This document shows, piece after piece, positions 1 through 11,800 of a stretch of 64,000 nucleotides of DNA (position 1 is the first letter of the stretch; each line of letters begins with the position of its first letter). The notes under the pieces are model-generated. The model saw only the letters and a program-made list of their open reading frames with translations. It was not told the DNA's origin and did not search any database. The position numbers were made by a program, and so were the translations under genes. The stretch comes from Ampelocalamus luodianensis (Eukaryota > Streptophyta > Magnoliopsida > Poales > Poaceae): assembly GCA_036346255.1 (NCBI GenBank), contig CM070628.1, positions 12,167,840 to 12,231,839 of the forward strand, written 5' to 3'.

Positions 1-3000
1 CAAGAGAATAAAAAAACGCCCATGCAAAAAGTATTACAAATCAGCAGAGAAAAAGCATAAAATCAGAAGACAAAATGAAAGCCCCACAAAATCTAGTCTT
101 TGGTTATTTTGCAACCCGGTATCATTTTCATGCCATAAGGCCTATAATAAGAATAGGAAATTCCAACCCAACAAAAATAAAGAAAAAATAACAATAGGCT
201 GAAAGCAGCCCGTTTGTCCTATGAGCGACCCGTTTGCAGTCTGCGGACCCATTAATCATATCCAAAATTCATTTCCTGTGTTGTTACGTGGAAGCATTCT
301 GAGGGAGGTTAGATCTGATCGTAAGGCTCAAAATTTGACTGATTTGCAGTGAAAAAACATTCAAATGACAAATAGACACTCCCTAATTTTTTTCCCCACG
401 TCGTTTGATGATACAGTCGAAATGGAACCGAACAAAGGCTTATTATTGCGTTTGTCAGTGTCGCTCTCATGATTGTTGATCAAACAACTGACGTCACCAA
501 AGATATTCTGACAGATTAACCATCTTTGACTTCGTTACTGGTAAAACATACTAGTGACTACTAACTTTATTTTGTCTGTCACGACAAGCTAAACTTCGTT
601 TTCATACATATTTGTGCGTCGAAATGCCCACTACTCACTAAACAAAATATGCTATTTAATTAGAAGGCGAACACGAGCCTTTATTTTGTAACAAAATACA
701 TGTCTATTTCCAATGTGCTACACAAGTTAGGTTCAACCGTGACAATTTTTTTCTTGTCGCTTTGCAGAGGCAAGTAGCAATCTCAGCCTCGCAGGCGAGG
801 GTTGATTCTATTAACTACTAGTTGACACTGGATGATCAGCACTGTTGCTGGTTAAGCATAATCTTTTCTTCCGGACAAGTTGGGTGTGAAACAGCATGGG
901 GGAAAACTGGCGCTAACAAACTAGTGGTTTGGCAAAATGTCAATAGGGAGTAAAGCTAGACCTGCTGTTGAGCCTTTTGGAATTCTTATTTAGGGAAGCT
1001 TTTATCAATTTCATTTGCGTACCTTATTGATAATCCTTCGTTTTCAAATAGTTGTTATTTTAGAATGTGCAATCGAACTTTTAAATCATTGACCACTAAT
1101 ATGGGCAAAAAAAATAATTTTTTCACATGGAAATGATATTGGTAGATTCATCGTAAAAAAAACTTTCATATGATTACTAACATAAATTAGAAAAATTAAT
1201 GGCAAATTTGTGTATTATATTAGACACCGTGACCATGTCTGAACTGAGGTATAGCCGTACAGGTACTCAGATGTATCCTAGCATAGTATTGTATTGTCTT
1301 AACTAAGATATAAAGCAGGTTTGTAGCTTGCAAAAAAAAAAAAAAAACTAAGATATAAAGCTACAAATACAGAGGAGCTGTAACACTACAACAGTATACA
1401 AGTGGTGGAGGCGTCTCAACCAAGGGTTTCGACGCATTTCCATGCATGGTCACTAAGGTTTAACGTCAAAGAGAACATGGCTGGCTGGAGGCATCTGGCC
1501 TGTTCCACCAACGCTGACGGCTGCTTCAAAGAGTGTCGAGAGCAGCAAATGCCGTCATAGATGAAGGATGTTTCTGATTGGAAGCAATAAACTAATTGGA
1601 TGATCCGGGTGTTGCCTACTTGCCTGCACCAACTCCTACAAACTTGTCAAAGGCTGGTGTCATTGATTTCATCATCTTGTCTTGGTTTATATGTAGTTCA
1701 AATATTCTCCTCCATTGCTACAGAACATACATGCCATTCGTAGTCTTGTGCATTGTAGGATATGGCTGAATTACTAAGACATGGTCTGACTCATGCAATT
1801 GCCATGCAACAAAGATAGTGGAACATCTGAATGCATCCATGGCTGTTCTGTTTGATTGTCTTCACAAAGCTCATTCTGAATGATGCATTGCAGAATGGTA
1901 CCGCCAAACAATTTAATCAAATAATACCAAGCATCCTATCTCATCCAATGTGTCCTATGTTCAATCACCTAACCAAATTATTGGATCCTGCACCATCCTA
2001 TACAGCCATGGCAAACTTGGACATGAATAAGGTCCTGGCATTGGTATACAAACTCATAAGTCATCTGTTCTTCCTAGAGAGAAGGTCCTAGGATAACCAT
2101 ACATACGTGGATTGTCCTTGGTATCGGACTACAACGCCTTAGAATACCTATTTCTTCTTCAGTGAGGGTACTGCAAAACCTATATTCAAACACAAATTGA
2201 AATTGGTACCTTTTCTTTCTCCAGTTTTCTCTTACCTTGAAGCATCGCATGATTTGTATTCGTCGGGTAGCAGACATCAGCAAAGATCTTGCAGATTATG
2301 GATTGGAAATGGAACCTACAAGAAAAATAGTTGGTGAGAGGTTAAAGACGTTGGGAGGGCCATAACCCATGACAGATGAAGCATCTTTATCTTCTACTAC
2401 AAGCTAAGATAGGATTGAGTCAATACACACGATTACCTTTGCGGCTTTGCCTGTTGCCAATGTGAATTCACATATGTTTTTACATGGTAGGAAAAAATAA
2501 CAACGTGCTTCTGTAATTTGTCCCAATAAAAAGATGGTTACCAATGGTACAAACACCTCTTAGCTACAAAAAAAAGGTCAGCTTTTCTTTTTTAAGTGTT
2601 TATAAAGCGTGCCAAATAGGAACACATGTACCATAATCATTCCTCAAAAAGATATTTGTGTATACGTGCATACTGCTTTTGCAACAGCATCATGTATTTA
2701 GACATAGCATTGTATGAAGAGCCTAACCAAGGAGTGCCTTAATTAAAGAACGTCGAAATTAGACTACTAGATGGAATGAGATCATCAAGGATGACAAAAT
2801 CAATCAACTTTGACTGGGACAGTGGGATTTGCTAAATTTCTAAAAACATGAAACCTAAACAGAAATAATAATGATCTAACTCCGCAAGTACACATAGAGA
2901 CCAAATTGGACCTAGCAACCTAAACTAATTTAGGCCTTCAATTTTCTCTCCAATCTGAACCATATGATCTGATCAGACCAATCTAATGAAGTGTATAATT

Positions 3001-3300
3001 GCCAGGCACAATTTCTTTTTAAGCGTTGTACTGAATACTGATTACAGCTGCAAAAGTTTCAGAAAGGTCCAGAATACTCTGTACCAATAAAAACGAGCTA
3101 GTAAGAACATACTATATGATAAGTCCAGGAGTCAAGGGACATCAAAAGACAAACAACGTGGGTATATTAATTCTGGATTTTGCATTAGTTTATTCACCCT
3201 AAGGACGGGGTAGGAGGAAGGCAGACAAGGTGACGAGAGCTCTTCGGCTGCTTTCTTCTCATGTTGCGTGCATGGATGTCTTTCAGAAGTGAGATTAGAA
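1..3300. other. AT-rich intergenic DNA with no recognised gene
   Basis: I find no domain, splice-supported gene or repeat family that I recognise here. Open frames such as 1831-2091 (+, 86 codons) show no motif and are probably chance. The only structured item I can support is the short poly(A) insertion at 1317-1345, listed separately. The stretch could hold introns or UTRs of a gene lying to the left of the window, but nothing in it shows this. Confidence 0.5.
1301..1361 (+). mobile_element. Very short poly(A)-tailed retroposon insertion with 16-bp duplication
   Basis: The 16-mer aactaagatataaagc occurs at 1301-1316 and again at 1346-1361. Between the copies lie 15 bases followed by about 14 A residues. 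A poly(A) tail abutting a long direct duplication is the signature of target-primed retroposition (LINE machinery). The insert is only 29 bp, so it would be an extremely 5'-truncated copy. Duplication by polymerase slippage around the A-run is the alternative. Confidence 0.5.
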
Positions 3301-3305
3301 TCCAC

Positions 3306-3602
3306 ACTTGCCAGAAGTTTTGCCCTAATGACACTATTTGAAGCGGTGTTAGCAAAAATAGCGTCTTCGCAACTATAATTGCAAAAATAACGCTCTCCAC
3401 CGCACCACCACGAGATGGATAAGCCGGAACGCCACGTGGCATCTCGTCCGCACCACCACGGGACAGACGTAGCGTCCCGTGGTGTGTCCGTCCCATGGTG
3501 GTGCGGTGGAGAGCGTTATTTTTACAATTACAACTGTGTGGGTGTTATTTTTGCTAATGCAGCTTCAAATAGTTCCATTTGGGCCAAACTTTCCACTTGC
3601 CA
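3306..3602. repeat. Imperfect inverted-repeat (fold-back/MITE-like) element
   Basis: Two arms of roughly 110 bp, about 3306-3415 and 3490-3602, are imperfect reverse complements of each other. Both carry the string caaaaataacgctctccacc (right arm on the opposite strand), an outer part with actatttgaag, and an inner GC-rich core with GCACCACCA and TCCCGTGG. The centre is a further small palindrome around 3425-3485. No coding sequence is present, and I could not identify a target-site duplication, so the family is unassigned. Confidence 0.6.
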
Positions 3603-4151
3603 AAGCACGTGAAATGATGAATACAGCATGCTACGAGAAACAACAAAAAGAAAATACCTGCCGTTGGAAGCTTTACGATGAAGAGACAAGCAAGTGCATT
3701 TCACATATTGCGTATTTTTCCATTCTTCTTCTTTTGTCTTGTGGAATCCAGGAATCTGTCGTTTAGGCTTTCATTTGTTTAAACTCAAGTTGAAGACTGC
3801 TGTGCCTTTTGATCTCCCTGCAGTTGTTGGAACTCGGAGCGAACGTGTGTCATGATCTGGGCCTCAACATGATTCAAAACTTGGTGCGGTTCAGCAACCT
3901 AGTTCAGCTGTTTTTCAATTTCGATGTCCTGCAAGTGGCAGCTGCAAGTAAGCTGGGGCAGATCGATGTAGTTTCACAGAACAATCTGAATGCAATATAT
4001 GCAAGGTTAGTAGCTAGCAGCCACTAAGTTTCTTGTTTACTGGTTGAATTCCTTGCCTTAAACATGGATCCTTGACTTGCTTCCTTCTGACCTCATTTTA
4101 TTGTTCCCTATCCTCTGCGGTTTCAATACGGAAACACAGAGTAAGCATAGA
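3603..4151. other. Short unassigned stretch before the CACTA element
   Basis: The only point of note is an open frame at 3809-4027 (+) coding a leucine-rich, low-charge peptide. A possible splice donor (AAG|GTTAG) lies near 4003. I do not recognise the peptide, and no partner exon is visible, so I do not call it a gene. Confidence 0.35.
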
Positions 4152-4261
4152 CACTACCGGACTCAGGCACTTTGCCGAGTGCCTCAGGCACTTTGCCGAG
4201 TGCCTCAGGCACTAGGCAAAGGCTCCTTTGCACTCGGCAAAGGCTTTGCCGAGTGCGACAC
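4152..4261. repeat. CACTA 3' terminal inverted repeat and first subterminal repeats
   Basis: After CACTACCGG come repeated GGCACTTTGCCGAGTGCC units and a CACTCGGCAAAGG unit in the opposite orientation. The array is cut at 4261 by the solo LTR and resumes at 7623, with the sequence GACAC duplicated on both sides. Confidence 0.9.
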
Positions 4262-7200
4262 TGTAACATCCCAATTTTCAGAGCCTTAAAAATCTTTGAA
4301 TAGTTAGTAGGGAAAAATTCACCATTTGGTTTCATTTGAATTTAATTTCAAAAGCTTAATATTGGACTTTACAATCAAAAACATTTAATGTGAATAATCC
4401 CAACTTGAACAATAGCCAAAACTATTTTATTTGGGTTCTTTGTGCTCAGATATATTTTCTAGATTTTTCTAGAATTTTTCTGAGTTCATTTGCTATTTTT
4501 GATTGCCTATTTGAATTTATGGTATTTTCTAAAATAGAAAACCTATTAATAATCTCAGAAAAGGCATCGGGCCGAAATCCAAACCTCCGGCCCATTCTTC
4601 CCCGCCACCACCCGACTCTGCGGCTACCGCCAAGACGCCGCCTCCACCTGACATGCGGGCCCCGCATGTCAGTCTCTCTCTCTCCCTTTCCTTCGAAGCG
4701 CCCGAGCATCCTCCACCGTCCGATCAAGGTTGAATGGCTAGATGCGCATAAGGCAACCGGAGTTGTCCGATTGTTTCTTTGATTGTGGGCCGTTCGATCA
4801 AGATCTAACGGCCCTATCCTTGAGTTCGCTTCGCAGCCGCTTGCCCTCGCTGCCAGGTGGGCCCGCCGAGGTCGTCGTCTCCGTCTCGGTTTCTTCCTCG
4901 CGCACGGCCGCCCGCGTCCGCCATGTTTCCAAGCTCCAAACTCCGTCCGACAAGACACGTTTCCAAATAAAACCTTTCTAGAAAACGTGCCAAATCTTAT
5001 CCCCTATCTCCCCGCATCCTCTCGGATCAAAATCAGATCTCGTTTTCGTTTCTATCTCCAATCTCTCTCGCAACCGTCTCGGACTCTTTCTAGGGTTTGC
5101 CGCCGCCGCCTCCCTGCATCCCCCGAGCTCCTATAAAAGCCCCCCCGAGGTTCGCCTCTCTCCCCGCATGAGAAACCCCCAAACCCCAGGACCCGAGAGC
5201 CCCTGCGCCGCCGCCGTTTCTGATTTTCGGTTTTTCACCTTCATCTTCTCCGACGAGCTTCTCCGCCGCAACCAGAGCCGCCGGAACCCCTCCGACCACA
5301 CCACCACCTTCGCAAGCCCGTGAGCTACCTCCGTGGCACTCACTGGCGGATTCCGCGGAGCGCCGTCCGACAACACCGCCCTCTCCGCGCCTCAAGCTCG
5401 CCGCCGGCCACCTCAGTGCACCTCGACCACCCGGAGTTGGTCCTTTAGGTGCGCAATAGCCTCAGCTACGCCCCAGTGCCACTCGCCGCCGACGAGGAGC
5501 CGCCGCTCGCTGTTGTCGCCGCCACCGCGCTCGGTCACCGCCGACCTGGCGTGGCAGCCGCGTGGCAGGCCACCTCATCGCCAGATCGGCAGCCGCAGTT
5601 GCGTGTCACCTACGTGGCAGCCACGTGGGTACACACGTGGGCTGTCCACCGGGTTCCAGAGCCCGAGGCTTGGTGGACCTGGTCCACCGTGAGCCTAGCC
5701 TCTGACGTGTGGGTCCCACATGTCAGAGATTTCTTTTATTATTTCTTTTTCCGAAATTCCTCCGCTGACGCCAGCATTGCGCAGTAATCTGATTTTCCTT
5801 TAGGAAAATAATTCGGGAAATTCATGAAATACTGATTTTCAGCATTTTATGTATTTTCGTCTTCCAAAGGTCATAACTTTGCATCCTAACTCCGATTGAG
5901 CCCATTCAAATTTCTAAATTTGTCTAAATTCAAGATCTAGCTATCTGAGATTTTTATTTAATTTTTGGAGTTTGTTTTGCCTCTATTATTTATTTGTTTT
6001 GTTTGTTTGTGTCTCGTTTGCGAGTAGACGTCGATTCGTCGGGGAATTTTGTGGAAGAAGGAGCACCCCAAGATCAAGACCAGTACATAGACCTTTTCCA
6101 AGGCAAGTCATACCTTTGATCATCTTGAACCCAGTTTTCAAATTACTTTGTGTTAAATTATTGCATTATAGTTTAATTATTTATTTAAATGCTTTGGGCA
6201 TAGTTATTATCCAAATTGTTATCACACCTTGGCCTTGTATGTCATATATCCTTGTCACCCTAGATTGGTTATGAGTTGGTAATATTGTAGCACCAACGTG
6301 GGTTGGTTAGATGCGAGTATAATTGCTTAGCCATGCTACGAATCATCTTCTCATGTGAGTCGCAAATATTAAATATGACTAAGTGTCTATGGGACTTTGT
6401 GTAAAACTGTGTGCTATGTGTTATTACTTCGTGATGGCATGTGTTGCACTAAAATCAACTGGGTGGTAAAGGATTTAGACTGAGGCAAGTGGTGGAGACT
6501 GTGTGACATGGTGGACTATGTGATGGGTTTGATAATCTGTGTGGCTTAGTTAGAAATTGGAAGTCTTGCCTTGGTCAATTAAGGACTTAACTTTGTGCGC
6601 CATTGAACTGAGCCTTACTGTACGACCACATGCCTGGTATGGGACGGGCCTAACTTAGTAAGTTATGGATTCTCGCATTGATGTTCGGTGGTAGGTTAGG
6701 CTATGTGATAGGGTGGAGGTGTGACTACTTGGTGGTTGCATCACGGGAGGATTCGTCGTCCCTGTCCAACGGTGTGTGTTATGCATGGGCTATGTGATAT
6801 GTATAACGGCTTGTAAGCACACTGGGAATGTCAATGTTGGAGATGAAGTTTCCGAACTGTTTTGTTATGATTGGTGCTAGCTACACTAGTTATATCGTGT
6901 GGGTAAAGTGTACAAACTTCTGCAGAGTGTTAAACAATCTATTCGAATAGCGCGTCATGATCATGGACATGCTTGGTGATTTCACATAAGGGTAGTTTTC
7001 ATAAAATGTGGAATGGGAGTGTGTGATCTCAATCATAGGGCTATGTGAAATAATCTGTTTATTGTGTGTCTTTGTGAAAACAATTGTTAAATTAATCTGT
7101 CTATTTGTTTTGAATTATGCTTTCAATCTATTATTAAGTATTCAATTGCAAATGTTGCTTTTATGCAAAAGAACCACAGAAGCCTTTTCTTTGGAATAAG

Positions 7201-7622
7201 CCTACATCTATACATTGCATTCTGTGGTATGATTTGCGAGTACGGTTGTGTACTCACGCTTGTTGTAAAACTTGCGCCCAAACCACAGAAAGAGGAGGAG
7301 TCTACGCCTGCTTTCGAGGAGGAGTTCGTTGAAGGCTGATCGTTCGTTAAGGTCTGGATCCCAGTCGGTTGCCTGTGGTGAATTGGTGGGATCTACGCTG
7401 GAGTTTTCCGTTCCGCTGCTGTTTTATTTCCTGTTAGCCCTGCGTGGCTTAATAAGTGTAAACTCGACCATAAGGTCAAAACCATTTTTGTTATTCAAAC
7501 TAATCGTTTACTTTATCTATCGCTGTGTGGATCGATATTTACTGTGTTAACCCCGTGTGCACTAGCGTGATCCTCGACTAGTGCGTTTACAGAGGGTTCC
7601 GAATCGTAACTCAGGTCCCGGC
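4262..7622 (+). mobile_element. Solo LTR of a long-LTR Ty3-gypsy element (copy A)
   Basis: It begins TGTAACATCCCAA and ends GGTCCCGGC, about 3.36 kb. GACAC is found immediately outside both ends (4257-4261 and 7623-7627), a 5-bp target duplication. No gag, pol or second LTR lies inside, so it is a solo LTR left by LTR-LTR recombination. A reverse-strand relative (27043-30226) shares the start, the TATA region and the 3' third. A TATA box is present at 5132-5138. The conserved CTATTCGAATAG block lies at 6939-6950 and the GAGTAC hairpin at 7236-7259. Length and start resemble LTRs of the Tekay/Del chromovirus group, but that is inference. The final base pair is not a clean CA, so the 3' end may be off by a base or mutated. 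Confidence 0.85.
5132..5138 (+). promoter_or_regulatory. TATA box of solo LTR A
   Basis: CTATAAAAGCC lies about 870 bp into the LTR, after a GC-rich stretch. Transcription would start near 5165. The homologous minus-strand copy has TTATAAAAG at 29542-29550, at a similar distance from its 5' end, which supports function in the ancestor. Confidence 0.6.
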
Positions 7623-8190
7623 GACACTCGCAAAGGGCACTCGGAAAAAATAATCGGCAAAGCGCCTTTGCCGAGTGTATTTTTTCGCACTCGGAAAGGC
7701 TTTACCGAGTGCGGGTTGCTTTTCGGCAAAGAAAAGGCCCGATTCTGGCGCCGACCACGTTGACGGCCGCTTGCCGAGTGCCAACCGAGGCACTCGGCAA
7801 AGATTTTTTTTTGAAAATATCTTTGCGAGTGTGAATGATGGCACTCGGCAAAGTTTCGATTTTTTTTTTTGAAAATCCTTTGGCACTCGGCAAAGGTGAA
7901 AAAATTTATTTTTTTGAAAATATTTTGCCGAGTGCCTTGGCCATGGCACTCGGCAAACGTTAATTTTTTTTGTTTTGAAAATCCTTTGCCGAGTGCCTTG
8001 GTTGGCACTCGGCAAAGTTTTAATTTTTTTTTTAAAAAAAAAATCTTTGCCGAGTGCCATGGTCATGGCACTCGGCAAAGCTGGAAAACTGGGATTTTGA
8101 GGTGCCCACATTCCCAGCTTTGCCGAGTGCCATGACCCCGCACTCGGCAAGGACCTATTTGCCGTGTGTTGCACTCGGCAAAGTGACCAA
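7623..8190. repeat. CACTA subterminal repeat array (3' side, resumed)
   Basis: About a dozen units of TTTGCCGAGTGCC and its complement GGCACTCGGCAAAG, often in inverted pairs around short spacers such as cttggccat or atggtcat. They are separated by A/T runs. In characterised En/Spm elements such arrays are the TNPA-like protein binding sites. Long open frames crossing this array on both strands come from the repeats and are not genes. Confidence 0.88.
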
Positions 8191-8218
8191 AAACTGCGTT
8201 TTTTATTTGTTTTTTACA

Positions 8219-8456
8219 TTCCATCACGACAAACAAATCCATCCAAACATATATCAGATCCATCACATATATATCTCATCCATCACATATATATCTCATC
8301 CATCACATCCATCACATATATTCCATCACGACAAACAAATCCATCCAAACATATATCAGATCCATCACATATATATCACATCCATCACATATATATCTCA
8401 TCCATCACATATATATCACATCCATCACATATATATCTCATCCATCACATATATAA
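8219..8456. repeat. Minisatellite of CATCCATCACATATATAT units
   Basis: Tandem degenerate units of (T)CATCCATCACATATATATC, 18-24 bp each, with an embedded longer duplication (ttccatcacgacaaacaaat at about 8218 and again near 8320). It lies between the 3' subterminal array and the minus-strand transposase gene, so it would be in or just beyond the 3' UTR. The open frames through it are repetitive and unlikely to be translated. Confidence 0.85.
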
Positions 8457-8796
8457 CAATAAGTGCTCAAGTCCATCCAAACAAATCCACAAGTTCATAA
8501 CAGTCGACAAGTGCATCATAAGTATATCACAAGTCCATCACCAAGTGAACAACAAATGAAAATACAACTACCATTCATCTCGAAGGTGGCCATCGCGATC
8601 GTGGTGAAGGAAAAACTCCATCATTCGGAGGCGCATGAGGTGGATTATTCGAACCCGCCGATTGAGGCTGCACAAAGGAGAAGAGATTGCATGTGAGACA
8701 AGATTACATTAGATACCTAATCTAGGAAGGTATAGGTCATACAAGCAAAGCACAAGCGAAAGCAAATAACTTTCATACTCACAGGAGTAGCTGCAG

Positions 8797-10752
8797 CTAC
8801 AAGACGCATAGGCGGAGGTTGAACGAACAGCCAGCTGGCACAGCGAAGCCCGTATGTTGCCCAAGACCTTGTAGGAACTCCATCATGTCCGCTAAGCTCG
8901 CGTCTGGGCTCGCCGCTCGCCCGCTCGGCCTCGGGCCGACATCCTCCGCCGCTTCGGCGGCCGGCCTCCGGTGGGCCGACATCCTCTCTTGCTCGGCCTC
9001 CAGCTCGACGCGTTGCCTCATTTCTTGTTCCAGCCGGGCCTGCAATATTTCACTCCAATGTTTCAGTAATGCAAAGCTAATAAAGGTGTGTAAAGATCAA
9101 TGTACGACGAGTAAAACAGGAATAACCTCGAGTCGCGCCGACCCTTTGTCGGCGATGGCCGCCGTGGCGTATGGTCGGTGCCGCCGTGTTCGTGCTCGGA
9201 TCCGGGAGAGAGATGGAGTAGAGGCCGTGGTCGATGAGGTCGCCGCTGCCGTAACCGCCCATGCTTCTTGCCTTGTCCCACCTCATGACGATCTCTCCAT
9301 CAAAGTCACGGGTGCTCGGATCATGGTCCGCCCATGGACCGACCTTGCCGCCGGCGTGTACTCACCGATGCGGGTGTGGACGCCGGGTTCGTGTATGCCT
9401 CGGGCGGGTCCTCCGAGTTGAAGGAGACGCCGGACGCCGCCTTGCCCTTGTGGGCCATACACCATGCCCGGAAGTCCGAGCAAGGTCGGGCACTATGTGA
9501 CGCCGATCGCGAAAGACAAAGAAGATAATTAGAAATCGTGCGTAATTGAGCGTCACAATAGATAAATGAATTCGTGTACCCATGCTTGTTTGTATGCGGA
9601 GAGGCTGCGCTGCCTTGATGGTGTCTTTGGACCTTGCATCATCAAACGACGGTCCCGGCATCATGTGCATCCGAGATACTCCTCCGGAACCACTTGTCCA
9701 CGATCATCGCCAAAGACTCGGGATACGATTGGCACCACCGGGGAATCATCTACACGTCGTCAAGTATTTGACATATAAGAAGATCAAATTAAACGTATTT
9801 AATCTCAAAACGAATCAATATTAATGTTCTTCATCTACCTCAAGGTACCGCTCCCGGTCGTCATGTTTCTTGCGTCTTTCTTGGTGACCTTCTCCAAGCT
9901 TCGACCGTGGTAGGTTACGATGGCTCGATGCGCACCTCGTGATGCATGTCGGTGATGAGTTTTTTACAGGCTTTGGTAGCCACCTGGTCCGCCCTGGCCT
10001 CAAATCCCTCATCGCATCTGAAATAAGTCTGCATACAAACGCGATGTATCCATTCATTATTTCAAGAAAAGTCCAATGAATGCGATGTATTGAGCAATGT
10101 TGTGCGAGGGAGACTTACCCAAAACTCCGCCTTAACCCGCGCCGCCTTGTTGGGGTACTCCGCATCGGGGCCGACGACGTAGTGGTCAAACGAGTAGGCC
10201 GGCTCCGCCTTCCCGGCGTACGTGACAATACCGGGGTAGTGTTGCCTGCACAGAAGACCCAGGATGCCATTGGGGGAGCGTGCGCCACCACCCGACACAA
10301 CCACCCAGTTCCTGCACAAGTGATTAAGAAAAATTATTAGTTTCTCTTTTTTTTCAACATATCATATGAAGTAGTGGTGACAACATCTAAAGTTACTTAC
10401 TTTTGCCCTTCGGGGCGAATCACTGGGCGTCGGTGAGGATGCAGAACCTGAGGGAGGCTCGCGGGACCTCGCAAGTAGACACCCGAAGAGGCAGAGGAGG
10501 AAGCGGAACCAGTGCCTACCGCCTCGTCGCCGCCCCGTCGCCCGCCTCCTCCTCGCCCGTCTCACGAACCAGCTCCTCGCCCAACTCGCCCACGGCGCCA
10601 CCACCTCCTCCTCCTCCAAAGACCTCCTCACGCGGCGTGGGAGGAGACGGCCTCTCTCGCGGCGGCGGTCCTCTTCCTCTGTCCGACCCTCCGCCTCCTC
10701 CCCAGCGGTGCGTGGTCTCAGTAGCGAGGACACGCACGACGGTTCCCGCCAT
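8797..10752 (-). pseudogene. Plant transposase of the Ptta/En/Spm type (CACTA accessory protein), broken
   Basis: The likely start is the minus-strand ATG at 10752. It opens a glycine/proline-rich, low-complexity N-terminus (10752-10516). The segment 10319-10122 encodes the NWVVVSGGG...KAEFW region and ends at a good donor (GTAAGT). The next exon (about 10050-9840) continues FRCDEGFEARADQV and KKLITDMHHEVRIE, then KHDDRERYLEV. This order matches the Pfam Transposase_24 (Ptta/En/Spm) family as I know it. Downstream pieces give an FNSEDPPEAYTN-like segment near 9400 and a coiled-coil tail with LEQEMRQRVELEAEQERM (9045-8900). In-frame stops and shifts near 9910 and 9660 break it. In the family it is a DNA-binding protein acting with the TNP2-type transposase on the terminal repeats. 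Confidence 0.78.
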
Positions 10753-10886
10753 CTTTGTTCACTCACCTGCAATTAAAAAGAATAAGCAAGACGTAATTAG
10801 AAATAGATGCAAAATGAACATAACATAATTTCCAAAAACATAGTAATACATGTATTACAAATAGATGCAAAATGAACAAAACATAA

Positions 10887-11800
10887 TTACAAAAACACAG
10901 TATTACATGTATTAGAAATAATCTTCATGATTGGGATTAGTGGATCATAGGTCTCGTCATCACTATCAACATTGTCCAAATCATCAACACTATCAGAAGG
11001 AGGAATGTTGTCTTCATTGTCATTGCCTAAACGTAATCGCTCAAGCATTTGTAAGTCCTTCACATTTCGCACTGTCTCCAAAGCGTCCTCGCTATCAACC
11101 CTTTCATTGTCTACTTCCATTCCTATCGCTTCGGTTAAGTCTATCTCAAACCTCCCTTGTAGCCCCTCTTCTTGAAAGAACTCTCCATCATATGTGTTTG
11201 GGTTGAAGTTGTAATCTTCATCGTTTGGGACAGGTAGTTTACCGTGTGGCGATACCTTGTGCACAATAGCCCAACCCTTAAGATGCTCTTTGTCTTGGCA
11301 CGCGTATGGCGTATAATAAACCTGGACGGCCTGTTGAGCCACAATGTAGACATCTTTCCTGGATAGACGGAATCTGTCGAATCTCGACTAGCCCAAGATT
11401 AGGGGTTCGTCTCGTTACTCCAGGATGAAACCAGCAGCATTTGAATATGACAGGATTAAGAGGTTTACACTTTGGACAATACTTTGCATCCTTGTGTTCT
11501 TTCCTAAATAGGACGCACCCCTTCGAACAAGCATGTATCGCTCATACGGCATCTTAAGTGCACGAAGGAGTTTCGTGACTCGCACATGCTCTTTGGCGTA
11601 ATGTGGCCCTCCGAGAAGGTGGTGCTAATCACGGTCAACATCTTATCGAAGCCTTCTCGACTCGGGTTTAACTCGACTTCAACCCCATTAAGCGCCCAAT
11701 GGCATCCACTTGAGACACCATTGACCGATCGTGAAGGGGTTTCGTGTCGAGTCCATCATGTCGTAGAACGCCGCGGCGGTGCCTCCATCTCCTCCTTCTC
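10887..11800 (-). pseudogene. Remnant of CACTA TNP2-type transposase (DUF4216-like C-terminus plus zinc motif)
   Basis: Minus-strand frame 11342-10887 reads QQAVQVYYTPYACQDK, then GWAIVHKVSPHGKLPVPNDE and an acidic tail. This is the pattern of the DUF4216 region at the end of grass TNP2 transposases. Just upstream, near 11530-11440, are CVLFRKEHKDAKYCPKCK-like codons. They resemble the cysteine motif near the N-terminal side of the transposase core. In intact proteins several hundred residues separate the two, so most of the catalytic core seems deleted. The gene lies head-to-tail upstream of the Ptta-type gene on the same strand, the usual CACTA arrangement being one or two transposase genes between the repeat arrays. 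Family assignment is from memory of motifs. Confidence 0.65.

Noticed and set aside
4446..5787. GC-rich ORFs on both strands up to 170 codons
   Set aside because: They lie in the promoter and leader of a solo LTR with duplicated GACAC flanks and have no protein motif.
7562..8266. Long overlapping ORFs on both strands
   Set aside because: They are made by the CACTA GCCGAGTGCC/CACTCGGC repeats and yield repetitive peptides (LPSA, CRVP and similar). No family match.
8054..8559. ORFs rich in His, Ile and Ser
   Set aside because: They translate the CATCCATCACATATAT minisatellite.
10362..10828. Overlapping proline/arginine-rich ORFs, including 10403-10828 (+)
   Set aside because: They are opposite-frame shadows of the glycine/proline-rich N-terminus of the minus-strand Ptta-type gene.
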